A stretch of 64,000 nt of DNA from Paramyrothecium sp. XJ0827 (GCA_020881915.1 JAJFPB010000006.1:3410001-3474000); one strand, 5' to 3'; positions 25,663 through 35,968 are shown, counted from the first letter of the stretch. Notes: generated from the letters alone by a model not told the origin. Made by a program: numbers and translations.

Positions 25663-25917
25663 CTTTTGACTCGAAGAGCAGACAAGCCGAATGTCTCCAG
25701 GGACTGACGCATTTCTGAATGTCGGTTCGCATGTATGTTCCACCAAAGACTTCTACACAAGATCAAAGCATTGATTGAGACTAGGACCAACCAACAGAAT
25801 ATGCATGATGTTCTGAGAATGGCAGGAGAATTACACATCGTCCACGGCCAGACTTCTCGTGATGGACTGAGAATTGCATTTCATTGAGAAGCTGAAAGGA
25901 TCTAGACCGGTGATTGC

Positions 25918-26680
25918 ATGGAAGCCTGCCAGCTGCAACCAATAGCACGCCTCTTTTCCCCAATATCGCAACGTTGGTTCATGCGGTTGGTTCTGCCACT
26001 TGAGTTTGGGCTCGAGAGCGAGCCCGGAAGTTCCTTTTACCAAACCAATCCCACTGGGCATCCCACTGCTACAGTAACATTCATGATCGTTTTCTCTACT
26101 CGAGACTGGGGCTTGATGCGTTCATGGATCTTCTGCAACTACTAACACGGCCCGTCTGATCCCATTCCGTTATAGAAATATGCAGTTAGTCCTAAGGTTA
26201 CGGGTGGGGCTGGGCTGAGGCGGGTGCTCGAAAGAACCTTACAATGGCCAATTGCGTGCCTCAGGAACCCTTTCTATGCTATAGTTCCATTGATAGTCAT
26301 TATTGCTAATTGAGACTGAACTCTGGTGAGATGTGCAAGTTGCTCACTTCGATAATCAACGTGGCCCATGGAACTGCCACAAAGCAGAGTCGTGTAGTTA
26401 ACTTGAAATCTGGCTCGGCGAAGACCCGAAATTACCACCTGCAACCAAGAGCGCGGCCCCATATTGTCCCGTGTCGCAGCAATGATGTATGCAGTTGGTC
26501 CTACTATACTGATGGGACGGCAAATCACGAAGAGACCGAAAATACCACCTTCAGGTGCAAGAGTCTATCTTGCTATGGTCAAACATGCAGTTGGCTCTGT
26601 TATCTTCACGGAGCTCAGGCGAGAACCCGAAAGTTGCTCTGCAACCAATAGTATGCTGCATAACCCCACATAAATCCTAT
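25918..26680. repeat. Cluster of degenerate repeat copies
   Basis: Copies around 25930, 26172, 26440 and 26580 share an ordered set of words: CTGCAACCAATAG, then a C-rich segment, a TRTCGCARC segment, ATGCAGTTGG(T/C)(C/T)CT, and in some copies CTCAGGCG followed by CCCGAAAGTT. The 25930 and 26440 copies align over about 80 bp. These are the same family as the copies at 23.6-23.85 kb. No open frame or terminal inverted repeat was found that would make them a known transposon. Confidence 0.6.
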
Positions 26681-27630
26681 GGGGGATTGACACCACGACA
26701 CTACTCCCGGAGCGCATCACCGACGTTGCTTAATTTGCGGATCTCGGAGGATCTTGTGACCCCTGGCCCCTGGCCGGTCTTCGCGCCGAGCTGTCAATGG
26801 ACTCCTCCACAACTTATCCACCCAGGTCGGCCAAGAGAAGCTGGATTACAAAATTGAAGAGGCAAAGCTGCGGAAAGGCTCGGTGTAGTGTACAGTCGAG
26901 AAGGTAAATTTTGGTAATTCTATTCGCAACAAACCCAGAGGCTTCGTCAGAAGACGGACAAGACATTAGACGGTACCAGACAGTCTTCACTATTAACACT
27001 GTGTACATGCAACGTTGTGCCGCCCCATGCTTACCCGAGCGAATCAGATCAAGGGGCTGCAAATTTTTCCTGGACTTTGACACCGGGGATCGTGCCGGTT
27101 GCTTCATGCTTGCTCTCACAGTGGGGCCGTGCTCAGCCTCGTTTGATAACATTGCATGATGGTCTCGTATTGAAGTTGTGAAGGCAGTCATAATGTTTTC
27201 ATGGATAACAATGGCTGGGTGTAGCCAAAATATGCATACTATTTGCTGCGTTGACCTAAGTCTGAATAACCACTTTCCAACAGCCACTCAACTGCTAATG
27301 CTGCAATTTAAGCGCTCAATCTTGGACAATCGTGGATGGTTGCTCCGGGATGGACGTTATGTGCAGGCATCCTGGTTAGCAGGCGCGTAGTAATGCAAAT
27401 ACCAGTAATATCATAAAGGTGCAGTTCCTAGGCACAGTATTGGCTCTCCACCCAAAGGATGCCTGACCGCTGCAGCATCCACTTCCTTCCGAAAATGGCA
27501 GTAAGCAGAGCCAACAGACATTTCCATCGCGTCGCCGCTGAAAACAGGCAATCAGGGGCTTTGAGCTATTTCTCCTCACCTCCATGCCATCCCAAAGGGT
27601 TTTCCGTCGGGCCATTGTCCTGTCCTTGAG

Positions 27631-28800
27631 ATGCGGTCTTGGCTATCCCTCTTGTCATTCAAGTTACCTAGCATCCGCAGCTTGTACGTTCGGGTCATCG
27701 TCCTGGTCATACTATGCCTTTCCTTAGTCTATTTCCTCGTTCCCTACGAAACTCGATCGTATCTGCTACACGGTAAACCTTACACAGCATGCAACGTCGA
27801 AACGATTAAGAAATGCAAGAGTTACGAGGGCAGGCCCCAAATTCCCAACATTCTTCACTTCGTTTACATCCTTGAGGACACGAGCAAGGACTTTCCATTC
27901 CAGTTTACTCATTTCCTTAGCATCTTTGCGGCCAGCCATTACTGGCAGCCGGAACGCATCTACCTCCACACCAATGTAGCAAGCGACAGTGACTCAATAT
28001 TCCGAGCGAAGAATGGAACGACTGGAAAATGGAGCCGCCTCATTTTCACCCTACCCAATCTCTCGGTCAATACGGTCGAAGTTCCCACACACACACGAAC
28101 CGGTCGGAAAATCGAGCTGATGGAGCATAAGTCTGACTTCGTCAGGGTTCAAGCTGTTCACGATATTGGAGGCATCTATATCGATACGGATGTCCATGCG
28201 CTACGCGACATCAACGTTCTACGATTGACCGGGTACAAAGCAGTTGGAGGAAGAGAATTGTTAGGGAAGGTTAACAGTGGAACGTTCATGGCGGAAAAGG
28301 AAGGAAAGATGATTACAAAGTGGCTGGAGCGTATGCACAAGGTCTACGATGGAGGCTGGGTGACGCATAGCAACATAGCACTCACCCACGTCGCAGAGAG
28401 TCTTGAGGGTGAACCTTGCGAGATGTTGATCATGGGGCGAGACGCTTTTGCGCCCGGCAGTTGGGAAATTGGCGACGTTGAAAATTTGTTCAATATCCAC
28501 AGTGAGGAAACGCTGTCTCCGGCTACAAATACCACCGAGGAGTCCGGATCCTCGGCTGACATTGAGGGTGCTCGCGAACCGATGGATGTGCGCCCGTCAT
28601 GGGCCCGCGACTGGTCTTGCACGTATCTCTTGCACGCATGGTCCCGGACCAAGCCAAGAGATGGTGTGAACCACAATGGCATTACGCCTCGCACCGTCAT
28701 GGAGAGACGAAGTAATTTTGCTCGGGCCGTTTTCCCCATCACGAAGATTATGTACGAGAAGGGCATTGTCAGCGATGACGATACAGACACAGGATTATGA
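27631..28800 (+). CDS. GT32-like glycosyltransferase with DXD motif, type II membrane protein
   Basis: A single exon encodes 389 residues. A short basic N-terminus is followed by one membrane anchor at about residues 20-37, so the catalytic domain should face the Golgi lumen. The glycosyltransferase sugar-binding region starts with IPNILHFVYI (71-80). The family core is SDFVRVQAVHDIGGIYIDTD, with the DXD metal-binding motif at 185-187. Downstream WVTHSNIAL and NHNGITPRTVMERR segments complete a GT32-like layout. The enzyme should transfer a sugar from a nucleotide donor to a glycan or lipid; donor and acceptor cannot be read. The gene lies between two secreted-protein paralogues on the opposite strand and may simply have been caught by the duplication. 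The spacer after it (28801-29119) holds nothing I recognise. Confidence 0.85.
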   Translation: MRSWLSLLSFKLPSIRSLYVRVIVLVILCLSLVYFLVPYETRSYLLHGKPYTACNVETIKKCKSYEGRPQIPNILHFVYILEDTSKDFPFQFTHFLSIFAASHYWQPERIYLHTNVASDSDSIFRAKNGTTGKWSRLIFTLPNLSVNTVEVPTHTRTGRKIELMEHKSDFVRVQAVHDIGGIYIDTDVHALRDINVLRLTGYKAVGGRELLGKVNSGTFMAEKEGKMITKWLERMHKVYDGGWVTHSNIALTHVAESLEGEPCEMLIMGRDAFAPGSWEIGDVENLFNIHSEETLSPATNTTEESGSSADIEGAREPMDVRPSWARDWSCTYLLHAWSRTKPRDGVNHNGITPRTVMERRSNFARAVFPITKIMYEKGIVSDDDTDTGL

Positions 28801-29119
28801 TGAGGGTAAAGGCACATAAGAGGGCAAGATATGGGACACCCTCTGGGAACGAAGGGTATTAGAGTACCGGGTTGATTAAGCAGGTTGCACCACAATAGTC
28901 TAAATCAACTACCTCTCCTTTTTAGTATCCAACCCTTGTACGATAAAAGCTTAATCTACTTCAAGCTAACCGTAAGTAACAAACTTAATCGGTCGGCTTT
29001 CCGGCTCAATTTTCCACCTAACGTGCTTTGCTACGAGTCATCTGTGGAGGTTTTTAAGGCTGACCACGCTATCCCATATCCTCATCTTAGTCATTACATG
29101 TCATCAATATGGTGTTATC

Positions 29120-29946
29120 TCAGAAAGCAGATTCGTTAATAAAAATGATGGTGCCTTTTCTGTAGCCTTTTCTGCAGACCCGGCTAGGATCTTCGTCATG
29201 GTGTAAGAAGCACACGATAAAATTGAGGATGTGCATGACCACAATAAGTATCAGCCAAAGGAACAGACCATACGATAACGGAAAGGTCTCATTGCTAAAA
29301 GCAATCGTCGCGATAGTAACGGCCTGGTAAGCCAGCTGCCATGCTTGATTGACTGTATTGTACGCAGCGAGCTCTGCAAGAGTGGACTCAGTCATGGCGA
29401 CCAGGGCCTTTGCTAAGGTCAACGGAAAGAAACCTCGCAGTTTTCTCTCAGGCAAGCCTAGGATATCTCCCCTTTTCGCGCAGAAGCGCAACTCTGCCAT
29501 TTTTAATAGACCGGCTTTGACTACTGTAGCGAGCCGAAAACTGGAGGCATAGCAAGGGTGAGCGCAAGGATTGGCCGGCGACGCATGAGGAGGTTGAGGT
29601 CGTCGGGTCTTGGACCGATCATCATAAGAACTGAAGGAGAGACCAAGTAGAATAGACACGACCGACATCTCCGTCTTCTTGAACTCCCCCAAATGGTCAA
29701 GATACAACCAGGGAGATAGAAAGCGGTCCCTATGCCTTTGTTCAAAGTCATATCCTTGCCACCGAAGTACGAGTCTCGCTCCGCTGCGCATTCATTGTCA
29801 CGAATGCTGGAGAGCGATCTGTTCCAGGCTGGGAAGAAGTCCCGAAATTGATCCACCCTTCTTGCTTGAGCGCCAAGTAGCAAAAGACATAGCAGGGAGA
29901 GTTGCAAGCAGACATTGGTGCGAGAATGCGAAGAAATTTTCATCAT
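29120..29946 (-). pseudogene. Decayed polytopic membrane protein gene
   Basis: Protein similarity to a fungal membrane-protein family (recalled by its RDFFPAWNRSLSSIRDNECAAE-type start after a signal peptide) runs along the minus strand but switches frame. Frame 1 carries the signal peptide and this motif to about 29705. The frame then shifts by one base (a missing base near 29700) for LDHLGEFKKTEMSVVSILLG. It shifts back near 29640 for SVLMMIGPRPDDLNLLMRRRP. It then stops at a TAG (29521-29523), while a different frame continues with membrane-like segments to 29120. The spacing between the frames leaves no room for introns. The gene is therefore probably inactive and C-terminally shortened. 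Sequencing error could explain one shift but hardly all of them. Family function is unknown to me. Confidence 0.6.
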
Positions 29947-30899
29947 GTGATGCTTTCAGCGATGTTGACAACCAACGCAATTGAATGAGGAGCGGGATGA
30001 GGAACACTAACCAACCAAGAAAGAAAGCCGCTGGCCCCTGATGACCTACCTGCTATTTAGTATCCTTGTGCAGGCGGTGTTCTGCGCGGCTGGACCCGTT
30101 GAAGAAGCCAGGAAAGCTGGTGTCTCAGCTAATCAAATGGCGCACTGTGAGGGCTGCCTTGGATGCGCTGCCACCATGCGCAGCCCGTATCCAACGAGCC
30201 AATCCGCCTCACCAGATGCCGGCAGAATCTCTCCACCTTGTTTGTGCAGGCTGATACTCTGATGCAGAGTGGCGCCAGGCATATTCCCAAGTTTGGTAAA
30301 CTCAGCATCTCATCTGGAGCATTGAAAACACGATAGGTTGCCGTGAAGTTTAGTGAACACTTGGACGCTATACCACTCTGTAAATTGGCTTGAAGCTGCG
30401 AAATGCCGCTTGCTCACACCGTGGGTCATGTACTTACAAGGGTAAGGACACAATCTTCTGTACTAAGACAATTAAGGCTACCAAGACTTACCCCAGCTAA
30501 CCTCCATATCACTGGATTTTCTACAGTCGTGGATTCTCAAGACCTAAATTGTCGTGAAAGTTCAAGAGGCCAATCTTTCTCAACAAGTCCAAGCTAGACT
30601 TCACCGCTCAATATCGAAAGTGGTACGGGGACAGAGTTGATGAACTGGATCATAATGTAAATGTACTCAATATAGCTCGAGCTTGAGTAATTTGTTCGAA
30701 GTAGTGTAAAGGAGTGAATAAACTAAATACAGGGTGGTCTTAGTGTAGTTGGTTAATGAATTGAAAATAAATCGCAGGCGGATCTCGGTGAGAGAAGTTT
30801 GAGAACAGCACGAGGCAAACCAACACCTCCAAGCTGAAGGTAGTGATATCGAGAAAGTACCCCGATTATTCCAAGCACTCATACCACGGTGTTCAGACA
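29947..30899. other. Spacer upstream of the pseudogene and downstream of paralogue C
   Basis: No gene, RNA or clear repeat is seen. The last 200 bp are AT-rich, consistent with the 3' end of paralogue C. Confidence 0.45.
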
Positions 30900-31630
30900 C
30901 TATTCGACAAGGAATGGGTTGAACTTCTCAGGGATCTCAGTGGACTGCTTGTCGGCTGCCGCCAAACCAACACTAAATGCGAAAAATAAAATTAGTCGAT
31001 GCTTAATGTATAACAAAAGGATGACCAGGAAGAAACCACTTAGTGATGAACGAGTCTAAGGGTATTTCCAAGGGCAAGTAGGAGTACGATACAAGAGCGT
31101 CAGCTCTTTATACGAAGACATTTACTCACTGTTGAAATTGTTAGCATAGTTTTCCATTGTAAATTCTGGAATCAGAAGCACACACGTACCATTTCCGCGA
31201 AAGAGGCATCATCCAACTCGGTCAAATTGTACTGTACCCCATTGGCGAAAACCAACAGAGATGGCCTCACAGCTTCAGCAAGTTCTTCCTCAACGCCCAG
31301 GGAACGCTTGCGGTTGAAGCCATAGCCAGCACCTCCATAATTGAACCCCCCCCTCATTCGATACCAATCGCGACCATTGCTATTCTCGGTTTTGTCGATA
31401 ATACCACAGCCATTACCCCGATGACCCCGGAGCGACAGATCCCAATCTCTGGGAATGTATGCGAAATCAATGCTGTTGTACGGGCTTCCTGAGATGGCAG
31501 AGCTACCACAGCATTTATCAGGATTGATGCCTATGCAAGAAACCCAGCTGTTACCATTGATCCGGCCGAGATGGATGTCGAGAGCAGAGGCACAGGCTAC
31601 GAGGCCAAGTAAGACGTGTTGGGCCAACAT
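30900..31630 (-). CDS. Small secreted cysteine-containing protein, paralogue C
   Basis: Two exons (31630-31191 and 30972-30900) give 170 residues. The ATG at 31630 follows a TTG that opens the longer frame. A signal peptide covers about residues 1-17. Mature cysteines are at 32, 40, 41 and 75; the last two cysteines of A and B are missing. A GGAGYGF block at 99-105 is followed by an RKR site at 107-109 and an acidic stretch (VEEELAEA). Exon 1 ends with the shared QYNLTELDDASFAE block. Exon 2 encodes GLAAAD...PEKFNPFLVE. The stwintron is essential here: removing only the internal intron would put a TGA immediately after the methionine codon. The family function is unknown; this copy is about 5.4 kb from B, with the GT32-like gene and a pseudogene in between. 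Confidence 0.8.
30973..31190 (-). other. Predicted [D1,2] stwintron of paralogue C
   Basis: Base 31190 is the external G. The internal intron is 31189-31129 (61 nt; GTACGT donor, TGCTAACAAT branch, CAACAG end). The following TGAGTA completes a strong GTGAGT donor. The external intron is 157 nt after internal removal, with a CGACTAATTTT branch and a TTTAG acceptor at 30973. This is the clearest of the three because no ordinary intron model keeps the frame. Confidence 0.75.
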
Positions 31631-31746
31631 ACTCAATGGTGAGGAAAGCAGTAGATGAATGGTAACGGAGGCAAGAGGTGAAAAAGGCTTAGTAGTGGAC
31701 GGTGAAATGCTGTTGTCGATTTTGGTGAGAGGGAAAGCTATCGTAT

Positions 31747-31753
31747 CTTTATA
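31747..31753 (-). promoter_or_regulatory. TATA box of paralogue C
   Basis: TATAAAG, within AAAGTATAAAG as in paralogue B, lies about 117-123 bp before the ATG of paralogue C. Confidence 0.65.
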
Positions 31754-31996
31754 CTTTGAGATTTGACCGGCGGATGGCGAACTAGCAGATGATCCTGAAC
31801 CAGCCGAGGCACTTGATGTATGTTGGTTTGAACACTAGACTTAAAGTGTAAGACCGTCATCAGGTGGCTTTCGTCACCTTGTGCAGCTTGCGTCAACGAT
31901 GCTTCACGACTTGATTGGGGCTCTATACGAAAAGAAGGTAGGTAGTAACAACAATTTATGCATGCCAACTGCATAATCAACCGAGATGCATAAACA

Positions 31997-32173
31997 TGTG
32001 GGGGTATCTCCATGACTTTGCCAGTCTCCGGTTCTGTGTCGAGTATGTTGCTATGATGCTTGGCTGATACCGCACAGCTCAAAGTCCGGAATGTCTGTTC
32101 ATGCGCACGTTCAACATGCAGGAACGCGTGGAGTATCTCCAGGCCTTGCCAGTCTCAGGTAATTGGTCGAGAT
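31997..32173. repeat. Two-copy ~48-bp direct repeat
   Basis: Segments at 31997-32045 and 32126-32173 share GTATCTCCA, TTGCCAGTCTC and a GTCGAG end with the same spacing. They are offset by about 129 bp. A further related pair built on ATTAAGTGC and CTCCT(G/A)CTTA lies at about 32470 and 32660. Confidence 0.6.
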
Positions 32174-34143
32174 GCGACCTCTGTTGGTGACCCTGGTTGG
32201 GATCGGCGAGACCACTGAGGAACGCCAACATAACAGGTTTTACTCTGTGTGCAGGGTTTGATTTCCCCTCCTGTTCCGTTCCGTCCCCGCGTCCAACAAG
32301 ATAACATACCTCGTTCCTGGACCCTGTGGTTGACTTCGCCGTTGTTAGCGCGATGCCACATCGGCGGTGCTGTTGAATTTGGCAGGGCATTCACGACCAA
32401 CCCACTCTGTAGAAACCATAACATGGTAGCAGATTTACGGTTGCAGCGGATAACTTTCGGGGTCACATGATTAAGTGCTATAGTCGAGTACTTTCAAGCT
32501 CCTGCTTAGTCCAGCCTTAATATCATAGGACCAGTAACAATTACGATCGTTGTGGCAGGGGAGTGGTAAATACAGTCCCGGGCCGTCGCCTGGACCCAGT
32601 CTACAATTGTAGAATCGACTGCATATGCACACTTGCTGGTGCATGCAGATAGGCTGCGTAATTAAGTGCAATGGTTGGCTCTTTCCAAACTCCTACTTAT
32701 GCTGGTTTCTGAACAGCAGAACTAACAGCAGAAACAACCGGGGCGGCCTTCGGAGTCACAGAAGCTGTTCAAACTAATTCTCGTGTCTTGCGCGGCCTTC
32801 TTTGCACGCGGCATCAGTTGTGGCCAATAGATCCCCATCCTTGTGGGTTGCCCCACTATGAACTTACAGCAATGTCAAAGGGCAGAGCCAACCGCATGAA
32901 CAGTTGCTGCGTCTCTGACGAGCGGGTGGTCAGGAATACAAACTGACCCGCAAAACGTACGCGTAGCCCCTGTTTGTGTGAGACGGAGTTGAAAGACCTT
33001 CGGTGAGACTTCCGTGGCGAGAAGCTCACAAAAAGATTGCCCGATGAGAGTGTGCTTGTAAGAGACATCTTTGAGTTTGTGGGCAGTGAACCAAAGTTTG
33101 ACTCCAGACTTCACGTTTCCCAACTCTCATTTGTCGCTCATAGCGGCTTCGCCACTCCACCCATTACTCTGAGCAATTTGCGGAATACACTTGTGCATGC
33201 TACGTCGCTGTAGGGGTTGTTTTGAACTGTTCGACGACACGGGTTCACGATGGCACGCACGGATGCGGACAGGAGTACATACAAAGGACAATTTTCTTCT
33301 CACGTAGTGACCTTAAAGATAGGCTCTTATGGCGTTTGTTGGAGCTGGATGGATTGAGTACGAGAGCTTGGAAAGTATCAATTTGGAGTGTCTCAGCAAA
33401 AGGATATATATCAATAGTGTATAATGCTCCGCGCTGCGCTCAGGCATCGCTCCCTGGTTTTGTGGAGTAGTGGACAGACTTGGAGATCGACGTCCTAGGG
33501 TCTCGTCCTCTCCTACTATCGATCGACGTCAGCAATACAACATGAATTGGTCGTCGAGGTATCCTTACCCCGTGAACGGTTTTATGAAGTGTCCCTAAAT
33601 AATTTGCCGGGCAGATGAGACAAGTCGCTGATATTGCGGAATACACTCGTACTAAAACCACTACGAGAACAAGGAAAATCGAATCGTGGGTTGGTGAGGA
33701 AATAGAGTGGAAAATCCTTTGTTGAAGTCATCAGCAATTGCTCTGAAGCCAAGACATAGCCTACTGTGCTTGTAACATCCGTATCGGGTGCGAGAATGCG
33801 TCATAAGGGAGAAATGTTATGACCAGGGGTCAATTACAAGTCACTGCTCCTTTCACGATAACTCGATCAAGTCGTACCCAGTAACGACCCTATAAACTTC
33901 ATGAAAAGACTTGATTCTTAAGCACCGTATAGCTGGGACTTGTCCCCACTATTGAGGGAAAGCAACTCCTCATTCATAACCACTGTTGGGCTTTTGGAAA
34001 GTGTGAAAGCTCATCGATCTAATCTAGATGAAAGCGTTTGACCAACATACCACGAAAGCGGGACAACTCATGGGAAACTAAAGACTAGTGTTGTATCAGA
34101 TCATGAAGGCAAAGAGCGGGGTTCGGTTTCTGATGGTGAGGGC

Positions 34144-35862
34144 TCAGAAACGCAGACTTTCCGTATGATTCTTCATGATCACGTAGCTGTCGGATCGGAA
34201 ATCATCCGGCAACAGCTCAATCTTTGTAGCCTTCACCCAGAGTAAATTATGGTTCTGCGAATCCGTCCATTTAGGCCAAGACGGGTAGGGCTTGCCTGGA
34301 CCGACATTTTCACCATCATTGGGGTTTTTCTTGTGTAGGAAGTTGAGCAGATACGTCCGTGTGCTGTTGGCAGCAAAGTCTTTGTCCCTGAAAAACTTGG
34401 ACAAATCGGAGCCGTGGGATGTGCCAGTTGTCGACGTTAAATAGTTGTAAGAATTGAGGTACGACCAAATTGGTGTATCGGGATTGGACTCGAGAATGCT
34501 CTCGATAGCGAGACGGCGGGCAAGAGTGAAGACAACATCGCCAAGAAGTGCCGCAACACGCTTGTAGCCGGGAAGTATGTAAAGCCAATCGTTGAAGGCA
34601 CCGGTTCGGAAAGGACTGCCGGCTGCAGAGTCTGCAGGATAAGTTGCAACGAATTCTTGGACAAGGTCTCTGCTCGCATGAGAAAAGAAGTAATCCAACA
34701 TATAATCGACAAGTCTCTCAGTCGACGTTAAGTCGTATTGTCTTGTGGCGAAGATAGTACCCTCATCTTCCTGGTCACCAATGATCATAGGTACTGCGTG
34801 GACTTTTCCGTCTTTCGCAAGCACGTCAGGACTGTCTCCAATAACCCGCCCATCTGGTCGGGGCAAATAGGATAGAGCGAGAGAATTGTAGGATATGATG
34901 CGTGGAACAGAGATGACAGCTTCAAAGAGATTCGGAAAGGGCACGTTTCGAATGCAGGCGAGGCTATCCGGGACGTCGCACCCAACTTTGTCCCTAACTG
35001 TGTTGTAAATGGCCTGGGCTTTGGAAGAGTCGATAGGGTCAACTGGCGTTGCGCTCCCAGAGCTCATGTAGGCGCCATGGAAGAGTGGCTTCCCCTTGTA
35101 CTCAGCACTGCCATTGAACAAGATCAGCTGATCGAAAACGGAGATTGAGCCGGCAGACCCCCCGGCGATGGTGACCTTGCCCGGGTTCCCGCCGAAGGAC
35201 TCGATGTTATCCGCGACCCATTCAAGTCCCATGCGCTGGTCGAGAAGACCGACGTTGGCGCTCCCTTCTTCAAGAATTTCAGCACCGCCCATGAAGCCGA
35301 AACCAGCTACACGGTAGTTCACAGCAACGTAGATGAATTTTTGGTCACGTTCCTCGGCAAATTTCAGCAAATTGGTGGCATTGTATTGATTTGTAGCTCC
35401 AAAAGCGAAGCCTCCGCCGTAGATGTAGAAGAAAACTGGCAGATTGTCGCCAGCTTTTGTACCGAGAGGCCTCTGGACAGTAATTGTGAGGCAGTCTTCC
35501 TGGCCTATATCATTCTCTGGCGGGTCCAATTCCGGGTTGCCAGAAATGACTTGCTCAACGTCAAAAGACAAGACCGCAGCCGTTTGTGCGTCTTTGAGCG
35601 GGCCAATGGCTGGCATTTGAGGGCATGAGGCAGCACGTCCGGTAGCGTTGAAGGTCCCCAAGTGAGTGCTGAGCTTCCGTGGCGGTTTGAAGCGTAGGGC
35701 CCCCTCAGGGGGGTCTGCATAAGGAATGCCATTGAAGGATTCAACACTGTCTGCAGAGCCAATGATTGTACCAGAGGGCAACTCGATTCTCACAGTGCTC
35801 TCCGCGGCAAGTGCCGCTGATGTGAGGGAAATGGTAAGGACGGCTTTCTGCAGGAGCTTCAT
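34144..35862 (-). CDS. Secreted type-B carboxylesterase/lipase
   Basis: A single exon of 572 residues from the ATG at 35862. The open frame extends upstream to 36045, but the upstream ATG would place 61 unrelated residues before a clean signal peptide (about 1-19, ending in SAALAA). Family marks in order are FNGIPYADPPEGALRF (43-58), EDCLTI (122-127), the oxyanion YGGGFAFG (148-155), and the nucleophile elbow GGSAGS with Ser236. The acidic residue is probably Glu367 in DEGT and the general base His483 in GTSHGSDL. The enzyme should hydrolyse ester bonds of lipids or other carboxylic esters outside the cell. Its length is normal for fungal members. A TATA box lies about 107-114 bp upstream. 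No break is seen. Confidence 0.93.
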   Translation of the reverse strand: MKLLQKAVLTISLTSAALAAESTVRIELPSGTIIGSADSVESFNGIPYADPPEGALRFKPPRKLSTHLGTFNATGRAASCPQMPAIGPLKDAQTAAVLSFDVEQVISGNPELDPPENDIGQEDCLTITVQRPLGTKAGDNLPVFFYIYGGGFAFGATNQYNATNLLKFAEERDQKFIYVAVNYRVAGFGFMGGAEILEEGSANVGLLDQRMGLEWVADNIESFGGNPGKVTIAGGSAGSISVFDQLILFNGSAEYKGKPLFHGAYMSSGSATPVDPIDSSKAQAIYNTVRDKVGCDVPDSLACIRNVPFPNLFEAVISVPRIISYNSLALSYLPRPDGRVIGDSPDVLAKDGKVHAVPMIIGDQEDEGTIFATRQYDLTSTERLVDYMLDYFFSHASRDLVQEFVATYPADSAAGSPFRTGAFNDWLYILPGYKRVAALLGDVVFTLARRLAIESILESNPDTPIWSYLNSYNYLTSTTGTSHGSDLSKFFRDKDFAANSTRTYLLNFLHKKNPNDGENVGPGKPYPSWPKWTDSQNHNLLWVKATKIELLPDDFRSDSYVIMKNHTESLRF

Positions 35863-35968
35863 GCCGAAAGTATTGATTAAATAAAAGATCGAATGGTGTT
35901 GGTCAGTCGTGTAGTGCGGACTCCAATCGAACGATAGATACCTGACACGACATGGACGAACACTGCGT

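Larger units (their letters stand above)
25547..27630. other. Repeat-bearing spacer between paralogue B and the GT32-like gene
   Basis: It holds the promoter of B, the divergent promoter region of the glycosyltransferase gene, and several degenerate repeat copies. No coding sequence is supportable. Confidence 0.5.
31631..34143. other. Spacer between paralogue C and the carboxylesterase
   Basis: It contains the promoter of C and short duplicated segments at 31997-32173 and 32465-32700. Minus-strand frames near 32.9-33.1 kb could not be tied to a family or gene model. Confidence 0.45.

Noticed and set aside
22318..31189. Two ordinary introns separated by a 3-nt micro-exon (TTA/TGA) in paralogues A, B and C
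   Set aside because: A 3-nt exon keeps phase 0, but the conserved last exon needs phase 2 in all three genes, and in C the micro-exon would be a stop codon. The stwintron reading solves both.
32856..33123. Minus-strand frames of 70-82 aa with protein-like look
   Set aside because: Two phases overlap, there is no recognised family, and no neighbouring exon fits.
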